Shown: positions 1 through 13,600 of the stretch, in pieces
Position numbering within the stretch: position 1 is the first letter of the stretch
Layout of the letters: each line of letters starts with the position of its first letter
The notes under the pieces: generated by a model
Seen by the model: the letters and a program-made list of their open reading frames with translations, nothing else
Database searches by the model: none
What the model was told of the DNA's origin: nothing
From: Symsagittifera roscoffensis
Lineage: Eukaryota > Xenacoelomorpha > Acoela > Convolutidae
Direction of reading: 5' to 3'
NCBI RefSeq assembly: GCF_963678635.1
Contig: NC_087062.1
Location: forward strand, 89,753,845-89,817,844
DNA: 64,000 nt
Made by a program: the position numbers and the translations under genes

Positions 1-10
1 CTTCCGATCT
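1..10 (+). other. Probable sequencing-adapter remnant at contig start
   Basis: The first ten bases, CTTCCGATCT, equal the inner end of the standard Illumina adapter (…GCTCTTCCGATCT). Position exactly at base 1 makes untrimmed adapter the simplest reading, and implies that base 1 is the end of an assembled contig rather than an arbitrary cut. A chance 10-mer match cannot be excluded. Confidence 0.75.
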
Positions 11-2419
11 GGGTAAAAAATTGGACTTTATAAATCTGTAATCACACAACTACTCAACAAAAAATACTACAGCAGAAAAACACTTTGATGATGGTCACTA
101 CACACCAGATCAATACAAAGACAATTCGTAAAACGCACGGAAGACAATTCCGGACAATGAAGTGAAACACTATGTTAACAAACATACTTCTAGGCCGACG
201 CGCTCTGAAATTCTAGGAATAGCTTCGCAAGAAAACAGCTTTTCCCAGAAAATCATGGCGTATTCTTGCTCATCTCCGCTATGGACATAACACATAATTG
301 AAAAGCTATATGTCGCGATTGGATAAACATTGATAACAAATGCCAATACTAAGACGTTAGTCCACACGAAACACCGTTTCTTGAATGTTGAAACATAAAT
401 AATGAAACAAAAAAATATAAATGTTGAAACAAAACTTGGTCTACCAAATGTTCGTCTGTCTCGATAAACAATCATTCTAGGCAAACAGCAAACATGCTAA
501 GCAAAACATTAGAACATTAAATTAGCAAGGAACAAAACTTACGAAGCGAAACAAAGCCGAAAATCCTTGCGCATACACCAGTCGAGCCGAAAAAAATGAA
601 TTTTTAAAAAAATTTGAAGTCCTCCGTGAAACTACAATTAACAACACTTGCAACTAGAATGCAAATTGCCTACAGCACTAGAAAAACCCTACATGTGGCA
701 ACTAAGCCCACAAAACTTGAGCAGACATAACGAAATTCCGACATTGAAACTTGTACCTGAAAAAAACTTCATTTTCAGACTATTGAAAAAAATCAAGGGT
801 GAAATCTGGTGCGCGATAACGTTACCTCTAGGCCAAGTGGGAACAAACCTGGAAGTTGTTAAGGTTCAATGGCACAGATTCAAAGCTGCACTTCGCATAC
901 ACTTGCGAGAACACGACCGAAAAGCAGCTCTATCAGGTGGAAAAAAAATAGAAATAAGCCTCGAATTAACAAAAACTCGGCTACGTGAAGGATTAGCATC
1001 TGCGACCTACTGCAATCAAGAGATTTTGAGTCTCACGCTCTATCCACTCAGCCACGCAAGCTTAACAACCGACAAACACTAGTCACGAATAAAGCAGCTA
1101 CATATACTAATAAATTGCCAATGCGATTGTGGCACCAAATACAAAATCTCAATTTTGCAAGTAATAATTTTGAATATAACAAACTGAAGGCATCCACGCT
1201 ACCTTTGCATGTAACAAATCGCAAAGCATCAAGCCACATTATGTACAAATTTAAGCATTTCAAAAAAATTCGAGATACATTGAGTTAGAATATTTCTGAA
1301 ATCGAGTTTTCATTATTGTTTGAATTAAATAACCTTTTTCGGCTCATTTGATGAATTAAAAACGCATCAACTGCGTTAACTTATAATTATTCGAATGTTA
1401 AAGCACATGCTATGAAAAAGCTGTAAAGGTGCTTCAAAAGTGCACCAATATTTGCGGCTTAGATTGGAAAAAAGAAGGTTCGTACTAATACACTCGCTTC
1501 GCAAGTGTAATTAAGCAAGTAAAAAATCAAATATTTGTCAGAAAAACGTTAAAGGAAAAACAAGTCTAGTCCCCGATTACAAGACATTGCTCTCGCAAGT
1601 GTAAAAACTGACGGCCTTATCGGAAAACCCCGTTGAAATTGTAAAATTGCTCAACTCAACAACGGTGTACACGTTACCACACTTTCTCGGTTCTGCGCAT
1701 TACCAGACAATCTCGATTCTGCACTAACTAAAAACTGCAAGATTGACCTGGGTACAAAAGGTTTGCCCTACTATGTGTAACAAAAATATCCCCTAGAACG
1801 GCTTATACTCACTGAACGAACCCTATGAAAACCACAGTTACTGTTTGACGTACGAGACAAAATCTTAAACTTGACGAAAATTGTTGAGTTCTGTACAAAC
1901 GAAAAGACGAGTTAAATAATTTTTCGTATTTGCAGCTACAAAACAACAATAAGAGTAGTGAATTTAGGGCAGATACCCTTTCAATTATTCGACTTCATGA
2001 CCACCCAAAAGTTTTTGACCTTGGTACAAATTTACGGCATCCCTTTTTGACCCTAATTTTTTCCAGAAGACACCTTTGGCGCGAATATGTACTCACTTTT
2101 CGAGGAAGGGATTCTCTGCCCCAAGACCACCCAAAAGGTGCCGCATTTGATATTATTTTACAATATCATTTTTTGGCAGATGCTCTTAAATTTTTCTGAA
2201 TAAGCCTTTGGCGCGGAAATTCGCTACTTTTTGAGGAGCTCGCGCCAAAAAAACGCAATGGTTTGATCAAACCCTTGATTTAGGAAAGCTCGGAACATCG
2301 GTTAGACCGATTTAAAAATATCCCTGGAAAAAACCCTAGATCCCCGCATGACTGTTTTAATTTATAAAAACCTACATATTATAATGAACTATTATTGCGC
2401 AATCTTTGTCATTGATAAC
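11..2419. other. Non-coding stretch: CDC27 intron 10 up to the contig edge, with repeat debris
   Basis: No CDC27 exon was found downstream (minus strand) of the donor at 2419. The stretch holds diverged copies of repeats seen elsewhere in the window: about 480-660 resembles 46800-47000, about 830-960 and 1550-1620 resemble the SINE-like family at 49.8 and 58.3 kb, and 1960-2345 resembles 5050-5330. The open frames at 648-1082 and 1930-2199 lie inside these repeats and look non-genic. Confidence 0.6.
1960..2345 (+). repeat. Dispersed repeat ending in CCTAGATCC-type tail, copy 1
   Basis: Contains phrases such as CTTTGGCGCG, AGCTCGG and a terminal AAACCCTAGATCCCC. Related to 5050-5330, 47640-47860 and 55325-55545, which share the 3' tail ATCCTAGATCC followed by a C-rich end. 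Probably a short non-autonomous retroelement; too diverged here for exact ends. Confidence 0.4.
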
Positions 2420-5400
2420 CTGAATTGCTCGTGAAAAAAACTGGATCGCATGTTCGTGTTCCTTCTGTAGAGCAAAACAGTTTCCGACCACACACCAAAC
2501 TTGTGGCCTGTCTTTACACAGAGTTACTGCTTCTTGAGCCAGATAAGACAACTGTTCAGACTGCTTCAACTGCCAAAGAGACGTCGAGTAAATGTCCAGG
2601 CCTTTCACTCTGTATGGTTCTAAATCCCAAAGACGTTTGAAAACCTCGACTGCTTGACGGAACTCAGACTTCTCGAAATGTGCTCGTCCAATACACTCAA
2701 GCACAAACCCTGTTTCGAACTGGTCTAATGGCAAGGTGTGTAAAACTTTTATTGCTTGGTCGCTCTGGAACTTTGATAAATTATAGTATGATTTTCCGAG
2801 CACCCTCAGCGTTTGAAGGAGAGGTTCTAAAACAACAAAATTCAAATCAGCCTCATCTACACATAAACGACGCTTCACCAAGTCTCTTTCCATATGTACA
2901 AAACAGTGTTAAAAATTATTTCTAAAATTTATTTTTAGCTTAAATATGAACAAATGGCAGGCGATTTCACTTAACCGCCGTTTGAAGAACTCACCTAAAT
3001 CTTCGCTGTCTATCGTGACCCGTGTCTGGTTACCTTCTGATATTACGGGCATTGCAATTTGCTTAAAGGGAGGAACTGCTTGGACTTCAGTTAGACTACA
3101 GGGATCTGCAATCGCAGTCTGAGTGGATACGTGCACAGGAGAAGCTTCGGGTATATTGGGCTCTGTTTTAATCGTAGAGGGTGAAATGCATTTCAAACTT
3201 TTATCGTTTAACTTCGCAAACATTTTCTCGCCCTCTGCATTAAGAACATTTGTTATCGAGTTTGATTTATTAGGGGCTCTCTCCATTCTCTGTCTGCGAG
3301 ATATGGAAGCTTTTGATAGCACTTTCGAATTCTCCTAAAATAAGAACACACAAACTCAATTATTTTCAAAACATTCAAAATATCGGAAGAAATTAACAAA
3401 AAAATATATTCTAACCTTAAGCTGATTGCTTCCCATGTATAGTCTTGAACTTCTGCGGAGTCCTCCCCCATTTCCAGGAGCCGATTGAAGTGGAGTCACG
3501 GACACGTTGGAACTGTTCCCATTATTCGTCTGCTGACTCGGCACCAGCCCTCCTCCAGATGAGGAGCTCATTGTAGCTGTTGACCGCGTAGCATTGACAA
3601 CTGTCGTAACCGGCTTCGCGCAGTGCACCTCTGTTTGACCAGCCGCTTTGGCGTCCGGGGTGGAATTGTGGCTACTGGATGGCGTGCGATGACTGGTCGA
3701 TTGGGGTTGGTTGTTGGTGTTGCTGTTAGCGGGAGCCAAGGGCACTGCAGATTGAGATTGGATAGATGATCCACCTTGATTGAAGTTTGACAGGGTAAGA
3801 AGAGCAGCTTGGTGAGGCACCGCTCTCTTCGATGATTTGTATGATTGCTAAAACGCCAGTATAATTATTTATATGACTGAACGAATGGATTCGGGTCGGA
3901 AAAGTCAAAGAATAAAAAACAAGCTACCTTTATTTTCGTTGGAGCTCGTGGTGCTGCTCCATCCTGACCAATTTGTTCGTCCGGTGTCTCATAGAATCCA
4001 GTTTGGCCACCAGCTGGAGTTTCTCTGTCATCAATATTTTTAAAATCAGAGTTTCCATTAAAGCTACTACAAAACTGAATCGCAATATTACAGGTACTTA
4101 CGATATTACAGGGGATGTTTCATTGGAGCTCCCCTGAGCTGCCATCAATTTACTCTGTCTACGGGTAAGTCTCCGTGCAGGTTCACCTGAATGGGATCCT
4201 TCTCCGATCTGACTCAAACTTCCATCTCTTCTACTCCCTTCGTCATCTTCTGTGTCATCCGACAGCACATCCATCATCTCCTCTCCTCCTGTCGAGTTCT
4301 CGTGATTCCCACCTGGTACATTTAGGAACATCTGGGTACTGTCGTTCGGATCTCCAACATGTCCCGTGATGTTCATCGAAATGGCACTGATAGAATTCAA
4401 GTTTTGCTCGCGTTTCGTGAAATCCCCTGTTGGAAACTGTGATTTGGATGGCGAGTTCTGGGCAAAATGTGGGTTAGGCAACCAAGGGGTTGACACATCT
4501 CTGGGAGCACCAATATTCTGTAAAAAGAACAATATGATTATTAGCTCAGCATAAGAGCAGCCGGCTTCTGTGCAAGCATCACAGAATGCTCTGTTTTCTA
4601 ACCACAGCTATTTTGAAGAAAACTAAATCGAAAAAATAGTGTTTGTTTTTTTTTAAATAAATTATTAATTCCGCAGATTAAAAATCTGACCTTCAAATGC
4701 CGTTATTCAGTACCAAAACATTTTTTTTTGTGGGGAGTAGATTTTTCATTTAGTTAAAAGTAATATTTTTTAGCCTATCAAATTTGAGCATAGTTCACGC
4801 AGAACTTACTCACTTACGGCTTGAATTTAAGGGGGGAGATTGTTCACTTGGTCTATTAAGTGGGAGATTTTTCACATGGTCCAATAAAATAAACAAAGAG
4901 GCAAAGCCAAGCTTCGCATTACTTAAGATACAGCACATATATATAGCGTCACCAACTAACCGACAGAAATGGACAAGGAATCGACCCTCTGCCTTTTTTT
5001 TCAGGGAATCGACCCTCTGCCGACCCAAAGGGTTCCCCCTTTGAACTATTTTGAGATATCCAATTTTGGCTGACGGACCCTAAAACTTTTCTAAAGACGC
5101 CTTTTTGGCCTGTTTTTTTTCAAAGTTTTGCCTGCGGCGCAGAAATTTTGGCCAAAATAAGGACTTTTTAGTGCTTTGCAGAGCTCGGAAAACTAATTTG
5201 GCCGACCTGAAAAAAAGGTCAACAAAATTTGAAATTTTTTTTGAAAATCCGCCCCATACCCCCCTCCTTCTCCTCCTCCTCCCCCCCTCTCGAGAAAATC
5301 CTAAATCCTAGATCCGCCGCCCCTGAATTCTTGAGCACGTTGTGGCGAATAAGTTGTTGAGAACCTGTCTTGAATAACAAATTCCTTCCAAGAAAATATG

Positions 5401-7661
5401 CCGAGAAGAAAGACAATTAAAGGTTAATAAAGCATCGATATAAATAAACAAAGCTATCAAAGCGGTCACAAAGCCCAAATTCTTGAGCAGACAAATGTTG
5501 CGCCGAAAAAAAATTATAGCGAAAAATTGTTTATAATGCGCTCGAAAAATAGTCTATAAGTCACCCCTCAAAACATTTGGATAATTTTTTTGCTCCTCGA
5601 ACGACACAAAAAAAGAGGTAGGTAGCTATGCATCTAAGCCGGATTTGGCAAATTTACAATCATCTTCAAAAAAATTTCAAATAGAACGGTTATTTAAAAT
5701 GCAGACAAGCTCAAAATTCGCCAGTTCATTGACGAAAAAAGTTTGACGGAGATGACAAACGATTTCAATCATCCTGTGAACAAATTTATTTGCTGAAATA
5801 ATTCTAGTACCCGATTTCAATAACCAAAAAGTATTCTAGTACCCGAAGAATAAACATCTTTGAAACCAAGTGAATCAATCAACTTCATCCGCTCTTCGCC
5901 ATATTCGCAACATTGATACCTTTTTTGAAATATCAATTTAAGCTCACGACAGAAAAGGCTGAGACATAATACCACAATTGACCAATTCCGAGCTTTCTCA
6001 AAGGAACACAAAATAACGCCATAAAAAATTTTTGAATTGATATGAACATACAAGTTACGCCGAGTTATTGTTCCAATCACCCTTTCCTTTCCTTTAGGGA
6101 TCGAAAGGAAACAATATGGTCAAGGATGACATTTTCACTAGAATTTTAGTCCCTCGAGGAAAACTTGTTGGGGATCAATTGTGCTATCAGAACAAAAGCT
6201 TTGGATCCTGATTCGAATCCCCCCTCCAAATTGACTCGCAACTCATTATATAATTGTATTATCCCTCACCCTATTCTTTCCCTTTTTTAAATTTCTGTTC
6301 ATAGATTACTCTAATCGGAACATTTTGTGCTGCTAACACAATAACCGCTATCCTCGTTTAATTGGCATTCGCTTACTTAGAAATCTGAGGTTTGATACTG
6401 AATTTCAGATTCGATAACAGTATTTGAATAGGGCTCGTGACGCGAATTTAAAATCTAAATATAAATGAACGGCAAAAAACAAACAGCAAGAACAAACCTG
6501 AGCTTCGAACCACATGCAATAAAAGAACATGCCCCCGACACTGGGACCCCTCAAACCGTGATGGCAGAGGGATTCGAACGCTCGATTTGAGAGACGTGTG
6601 CCTTACTCCCACTCGGCCACGGCCTCAAAGTGGTTTGTTGAATAAAATGTTAGCAGAAAAAATCTTGTAACCAATTTGATTTTGGTACTGTTGTACTTCG
6701 GCACTGTTGAACGCCCCCGATAACACTTGCTAATCACAAGTGTAAAAACATTATTATTAGTTACGTACTTCAAAAGCTACAGATTGCCTTGACTTCGCAG
6801 CAACAGTTGGCGGGTTATTTTCCGGCTGCCGCAGACAATAATGAAGCGAAGAGGGTTTACAAAGAAGCTTATCAGAGGCGTCTCCGCTGCCTGCGGCTTC
6901 GCCAATGTCACAGAGGTGTTGATAAGAGGACCACAAAAAGGGATTGAGAGAAAGACTTTTTCTGTAGAAGTCGCTAGCACTACTATATCTGCACGATATC
7001 CTGTAAACATGACATAATTTGTACATACATATCGTAATGCGACAACTCGCAATGAAAGACAACTTCTATTTAAAAACAAATAGCAATATACTCACTGTCG
7101 CGCCGTGTTGCGAGCTTGGCAACAGAAAATAGGATGTTATACAAAATTTAGAGCCGGTTAGCACCGCGAAGCTTATGCCGAAGTTCTGAAGTAATAAATT
7201 AACTTTCAAACTTTCCGATTTGTCGCTTTCCTTAAATTTTGCGAGTTGCCTTTTGCTACGAGTTGACGCGGTACCCATACAAACAGTAAATTCTTTTTTT
7301 TTTACTTAAATTTTGACTGGAAAGGTATCGTATTTTGATTTTAGAAAAGGCTTGAACAAGATGACAAACTCGAAGACGTATCACGCTTTTGGCTGCCTAA
7401 AAAGGCGATGAAAACAACTTATGCTCTCAAGCTGTAGTTCCTTTTCAATCACGAAGATAAATGTGAAGCAATAATAATCAAATTTGAAACTCGAAGCTTC
7501 AAATAGAAGATATCGAGATAACACAATACCTGCATATATCTCCGACCATGGCTAAGGCGAATGGTGCCGAAGCTCCGAACTCTTTGATGATTTCATCAGC
7601 GGGAACTGTTTCTCTGCGGAACACACTGTTGCACGTCAGAATACTCTCAGCTTCCGTGTAC
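2420..7661 (-). CDS. CDC27: CDC27 exons 4-10 (rest of N-terminal TPRs, linker, start of C-terminal TPRs)
   Basis: Exon 4 (7661-7530) continues with YTEAESILTC and FGASAPFALAMVGD. Exon 5 (7000-6769) gives SDFYRKSLSLNPFLWSSYQH, near identical to the family's SLSLNPFLWSPFE block. Exons 6-9 encode the low-complexity linker, with an acidic patch (DVLSDDTEDDEGSRRD) and basic RRSSRL. Exon 10 encodes the TPRs up to HEHAIQFFSRAIQ, then donor GTTATC. The phases (2,0,2,0,0,1,0) fit at every junction. The exon 9/10 junction uses donor GTGAGT at 2994 and acceptor AG at 2885-2884; a second pairing (donor GTTAAG downstream with the preceding AG) also keeps the frame. Confidence 0.9.
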
Positions 7662-10600
7662 CTGTGGCAAGAAGCTATCAACTTCCATTAACATTCCCGA
7701 GGGACGTACTCTAAGAATCCGAGTTTCAAAACAGAGCCGTGGTTAGAGCCCTGACAAGCTTCTTTTTGTTCGCTTGAAAATTATACAAATTTTTTAACAC
7801 TGAAATATACACAAAATCATGCCCTAACAACAAGTTTTTTACAAAACACAGTAACCTTGAACCATTTTCCTTAGTTTTTGCGCACTTTTTTTATTGGTCT
7901 GGTAGAATGACATAACCGATCCCTTTTACCAATTATCACACATGTAATCAATAAATTTTGGAACTTCTGGAAAATTCTTTACAAAGCACTCCAAACTGCA
8001 GGCAGTTTTTCGTTGAAACTATTCAGAACTGTTGCCAATCATTTCATTAACTATTTCACAAATTGGAGCGGCGCCTTCCGTTACTAATTTTAATCAAAAA
8101 CTAAGTTAAACAGGAGTTAAACCTGATGCTGCACACGCAACAGAAAAATCCGACCACACATTCATAAAAACTTTACAATATATATATATATATATATATT
8201 TTTTTTTTCATTCAAATGCGTGCAATTTTTTGTTCTCGATGCGATGAGAACAAAACTTAGAACGCTAGTAAGCTACTCACAATCGATTAAGTTGACTTAG
8301 CGAATGAATAAAAAAAACTTTAAAAAATCGGTTTAATTGCAAATTTTTTGTGTAATTTTTTTTTCATTACCGAAGCGCTTCATGAAGATTCGGAAACACG
8401 TTTTTGCCGATGCTGAATAAAATTTTCGCCAATTTTCAATGTCATTTGAATAACGACTGAAAAAGCCCAAAAATGATACATCCTTCGATCCAGTTTTACA
8501 ATTTTTTGTGGCATCTGAGGTAAAATGTGGAAAAAATTGGTAACCAGAACTGTCGTCTTTAGGATTTCCACACACGGTCTTGCGAAGCTATCCCTTTTAC
8601 CGTGCTAAAGCAGGGGGCACTAAGTCTCGGTATTAACGACAATCCCGAAAGGGTTATGTTAGTGGTGAGTTGTCCTCTACTGTATTCTTTTGCTCCCCCT
8701 TGGTCAGTGATGCTCTTGCTCGCTATATCTCGCTTGAAGTCGCGTACAACGAATTCCTTTTTTGCAAAAGAATTCAATATATATAAGTCTGAATACAAAG
8801 AGCCTACTAGTTCGGCCAGAGTATAATTTATTAATATACAACAGAATGGTTTGCGATCTGTACACGCTTAACAATTTCTTCTGCGTACTCGGCCAGTACA
8901 CGCGTCGACTAAGCTCTCTGACTTTTGCTAGCTTCTACTCTAACTAATATTCCACAAGGCACTTCGACTTGCGTTCTTACTTCACTCGCTGTGAAACAAT
9001 TAACTGATGAGTTCAGATAGCGGCCACAACTGGGACCTACTGAATCTTACGTTCGTTAACTCGTTCTCCCTTCAAAATCCGCTCTCGAATCTCCGTTTGC
9101 GCTCCGTTTTTGTTAAAGTCACGCCACTTCATATCGGTGTTGTCATCCCCTTAAGCACAACCGCCCCCTATGGTTTACCCTTTTACCTACTCTCTCTGTC
9201 AAAGCTGACGGGTTCCAAGTCCGGGGTTTTTATCGACTTGATCACGTTTCGTAAATACATCCCCCTGCGGTTGGTATCGTAAATCGGGTAAGTAACCGAA
9301 GTCGTATGATTCTTATCAGTTAAATCCCCCTTACGCTACTTACTTAAATACCAGCTGACTTCGGTGTCAAATCTTGACCCAAGCAACAAAGTCGTACGAT
9401 CCCAATAAACTAATCATAACCCGATTTTGAACCAAATTTACTAATATTTTCCCTATCATGTTAGGATAAAATACACGGTCGGGGATAAGTTTTGCTTTTT
9501 ATACTCGGTAGTACTACCATGACCCAATTTACCCTAAGGCACATAATTCCGTGCATGTACAACCCCATAGCAATTAGCTACCTACAGGTATAAACCGTTT
9601 TCCATTTTCTTAATCCCAGCCAGAGTTAGAGGGGGAAATGTCCGGGTAAAAGTGCATTTTTCTTCGATTTTATTTCTACTACTTTATTTAGCTTTAAGTC
9701 CACTTTTCAATCTTTCTACTTTGTTTACCTTTAGCTAACAGCCATCCAATTAAGCTATTTAGACCTCATAACGAGAAATGAAATACCTAAACTTAAACCA
9801 AGGTAACGATACCCAAACAGAAAATACGCTAAGTCGAAAAATTTGCTAGAATTACCAATTCTACAGTCTTCCCTTCTAGTCTATTATTCTCCCGAATAAT
9901 GTTAAGTTTTTCTCTCCCCCTTTTTTAACCATTAAATACTGAATTACTGACTATATACAATCTATACTTTATTTAGGTGTAAGCTATAGTTAAGTTTAAT
10001 CAGTTCCTTCCTTTACAAATTCCTTGGTTATTAGCGTTTATAAACTCTCCTCTCCTAATTTTCGGCCCCCGAATTGGTTGGGGATTCGTCATATTCGTCT
10101 GACCAATTCCCCTCTCCCCATTGGGCCTGGAGCGCCCGATATTCCTCCTCCCCAATGGTATGTCTGATTTCGTCAAAGAGGTCCTTAATTTTGGGCCTAT
10201 CACTGGGCCTCCTCCTTCTAGCCTTTGCTATGTCGGAGAGAGAAATTGAAGGAGTGCTTGCAGAGTCCTCATCACTCTCCCAACTGAGAAATCTCTCCCG
10301 CCCAGACTTCTCCGAAGGCGGTTGACCCTCGGTCGAGCAAGTGTCAGTTGCCGGGTCCCGGGCGGGCTCATGTACATGAAATTGGGCCGCAGTTGAGCAA
10401 CTCTCCAGATCGGGCTCCCCCGGATTGAACTTCCAGAGAGCTGTGCTCACATCCGGCACCGTCTCTTCGACTCTAGGGTAGTGTCGGAAAGGCCGTGGGG
10501 CACCCTGCCCCCGCAGAAACAACCGGAACTCATGCCAGGAGGCGGTGTCTGCCAATAGGTGCAGGGAGGCACCACTCTTCAGTGAAAGAGTTATATACTC

Positions 10601-13600
10601 ATCTTCTTCCTGGTAGTCTAGGATGGTGAAGAAGGCTCGGAGGATGAAGGATCTCCACACAATTGTCATTTTCGCGACTTTTTTTTCCTTTTGTAATTCA
10701 GAGAATTTATTAAAATTCGCCGGTTCCTTAACGACTGAATTTTGATAGTAGCAATGCACAGTTTCAGCCTTCGTGGTTCTCTTTTTCCCTTATCTTCACC
10801 TGTTCAGATGTTCGTATCGAGGCGACACAACGGCCCATCAATCAATCGGTTGCTTTTACTTAAGATTGTTATCTGTCATGTTCGTCGGTTAACCTGCAAG
10901 CCTGGCCTCGAAAGTCTTGTATGCTATGAATTAGCCTGAGCTTGCGCTAAATTAACCTGATTAAGTCTTTAATGACCCTCAACCTCTTTAATGTCGCCTA
11001 ACGCATCCTACTAAATTGTATCGTGTGATCGCAAACCTCTAGTCAGTCCCCATCAAATAAAAGCACGTATGGTTATACCATGAATGAGACTCGGGGACAT
11101 GACTGCTATCAAGTTACTCCTCACGGTGTGATCCAACCTCATCCGTTTAGATAGATATGAATGTTTGAAACGAAGTAGTGATATCCATGAGGTGGGGTCA
11201 CACCCTAGTATAGTAGCACCGAATACGATGAGCATTATATTGAGTTCATGAATATAAAAAATGTTTTAGACTCACAACCGGTCGGACTGGTTCTCACCCT
11301 CCTGGTCGCCTCATCCTCCCCTCCTCGCAGTGTGGGCTCCATCAGCGCGCTTGTACCGATCCGGGGTCCACGTCCAGAAACCCCCTTCCGAAGTTATAGC
11401 AAATTTTTTTTTTTGAAGGTCCTAAAATTTTTTTTTTGAGGTCCTAATTTATCTAGCTAATGGGTATAACGGGGAAAGAAAGTTTTAATAGTGTTTGTCT
11501 GATTGGGGTTGGAGTTAGCCCCGCTCGAACTCGTCAATCCCAAAGCGAACAGGAGGTCGCCCTCGCCTTCTGCCTCGTGCTCTCCCCTCAGCTCTGGTGG
11601 AGCAAGTTCCTGGTCCGCTGGCGCGTTCGAATGGTCGTCTTCCCTTCTGGTCTCCAGTTCGGCTGCGTCGTAAGTCTCCACTACTTCGGCTTCGATTTGG
11701 TTCGGATCCTCTATTGGGTTGAGGCTCTCTAGGTGTTTGTCGTTCAACCGGGCATTCGGAGGTAGTCGTGGGGTAGGTAACCTCAATGGTCTTAACTCGT
11801 GGGTCTCTCCAATAGCCATTTCCATCTCGCCGTCTCTAATTCCAGGGTCGTCAAAGAATCTAACCGACCGTGAAGGGGTCGGACGCTTAGGGTGGGAAGC
11901 CTCGTTGGATTGCGGGTTCTCCTCTACATACGGTTTCAACATGTTAAAATGCAAATACCGGACCTTTGCGGGGGTGGAGGGTTTGGCCACCTTGTAATTC
12001 ACTTCAGAGACTTTACTTTGGCCAAGACCACATAGGGCCCATCCCAAGGTAAGAAGAACTTTTTCGACTTTATCTTCTCTTTCGCCCAAACCCACACTTT
12101 GTCTCCCATCGCGTACGGTTCTCCGTGAACTCTTTTCCGATATTGATCCTTCTAGCGTCGCTGATTAGTTCCCAGTAGCTCTCAAGCACTGCTATGGGCG
12201 TCTCGGAATTGTTCGTCGAGCCATTCTACAAACCCATCCTGTGTCGGAACTTCGTCGTAGGGTTTTGGGTAGAACAGGTCAATTGGGTACTGGCATTCCT
12301 GTCCATGTACTAGATTGAAAGGTGTCGCACCGGTTGTTCGGTGGATGGTAGTATTATAGACGAAATTCAAGTAGGGCAATACTGTATCCCATGTCCGGGG
12401 GTTGTCCGCGCAGTACTTTGAAATGACGTCCGCAATTACCCTATTATGACGTTCTACCTGTCCATTGCCTTGGGGGTGGTACGGGGAATTGCGGGATTTA
12501 TCGATCCCCAGCAGTCGGCACATTTCGAGGATGAGATTGCTCCCAAAGTTCTTCCCTTGATCGGTGTGCAGGATGTTCGGTGCCCCAAACTTGAGTACCC
12601 AGTTCTCGACTATCTCCCGGGCCACCTCTGCCGAATCCGTGGACACAAGTGGGACGGCAATTGCATACTTCGTGAACAAGTCCGTCATCACTAAGATGTG
12701 CTTCGCACGAGACTTTCCAGCCAACGTCACGGGCCCTAGGATGTCCGCCGCCAATGTGTTGAATCGGATCCCCACTTTAAACGGGACAAGCCCAGCGACC
12801 CTCTTTTTTCCTCCTGTGCTCCGCGCTGCACAAGTGAGGCACCATTGTATCTTCTTCTCCACGTCTGTCCTCATGGTGGGCCACCAGAACCGTTGACGAA
12901 TTCGAGCGAGGGTCTTCTCAACTGCAAAGTGTCCGCCGCTAATCTGCGAGGAGTGCAGCTGGTTGAGGATCTCCTTCCTCCCGGTTGCAGGAACAATCGT
13001 CTGCAATACCGGACGCAAGTCATCTCTTGGGAACCATTTTTTATAGAGCACCCCCTCGGATACTTAGTTCGTTCCATCTAGACCAGTAAGCTAGGGACTC
13101 AGGTCCATACTGTATCGCCTGCTCTTTGGGAATTAGGTTTGTCCCCAGAGATGGCATATCGCCCGCGTCGCCTTCCAACTCCGCCCAATAGAACACCTGA
13201 GACATCGCGTCATCCTCTTTTTGCAGAGTCGATATTTCAGAGGGCGTCCGTTCCCAGGTAATCGTTTCTTCCTCGTCCTCTTCCGCTGATCATTGTGACA
13301 GTTTCGACTTGGTGCTGCTTTGCTTTCTGTAAGGCCAATTCGAGAGACATGGGCTCTGGGCAAGACCCGAATGCCTTCTCCTTCTCCCCTGGAATCCAGT
13401 CGGGCCCTTCTTCTAGCATCCTGGAAAGGCCATCCGCGTTTCCATGTTTAGCCCCAGCTCTGTGGACTACATTGAAGTCAAACTCTTGAAGTTGCTGTTG
13501 CATTCGGAAGGTCATTCCATCGGGTTCCTTCTGCCTAAAGAGCCATTGAAGGCTGGAGTGGTCGGTGCGAAGGATTTGAACCATTTCACCGCTTGCACCA

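Noticed and set aside
648-1082. A 144-codon plus-strand ORF.
   Set aside because: It runs through SINE-like repeat sequence found elsewhere in the window and shows no domain.
6556-6627. Functional tRNA gene (Ser/Leu-like).
   Set aside because: Acceptor-stem ends do not pair and the T stem has a mismatch; only the A and B boxes are good.
7710-7790. A minus-strand frame (VLKLGFLE followed by a GTACGT donor) looked like the CDC27 exon before exon 4.
   Set aside because: It does not align with the TPR spacing of CDC27. The exons at 24198-24711 match the family far better and join exon 4 in phase.
8559-9282. ORFs of 60-91 codons inside the LTR, repeated at 16831-17219.
   Set aside because: They lie wholly in LTR sequence, appear in both LTRs as duplicates, and have no recognisable domain.
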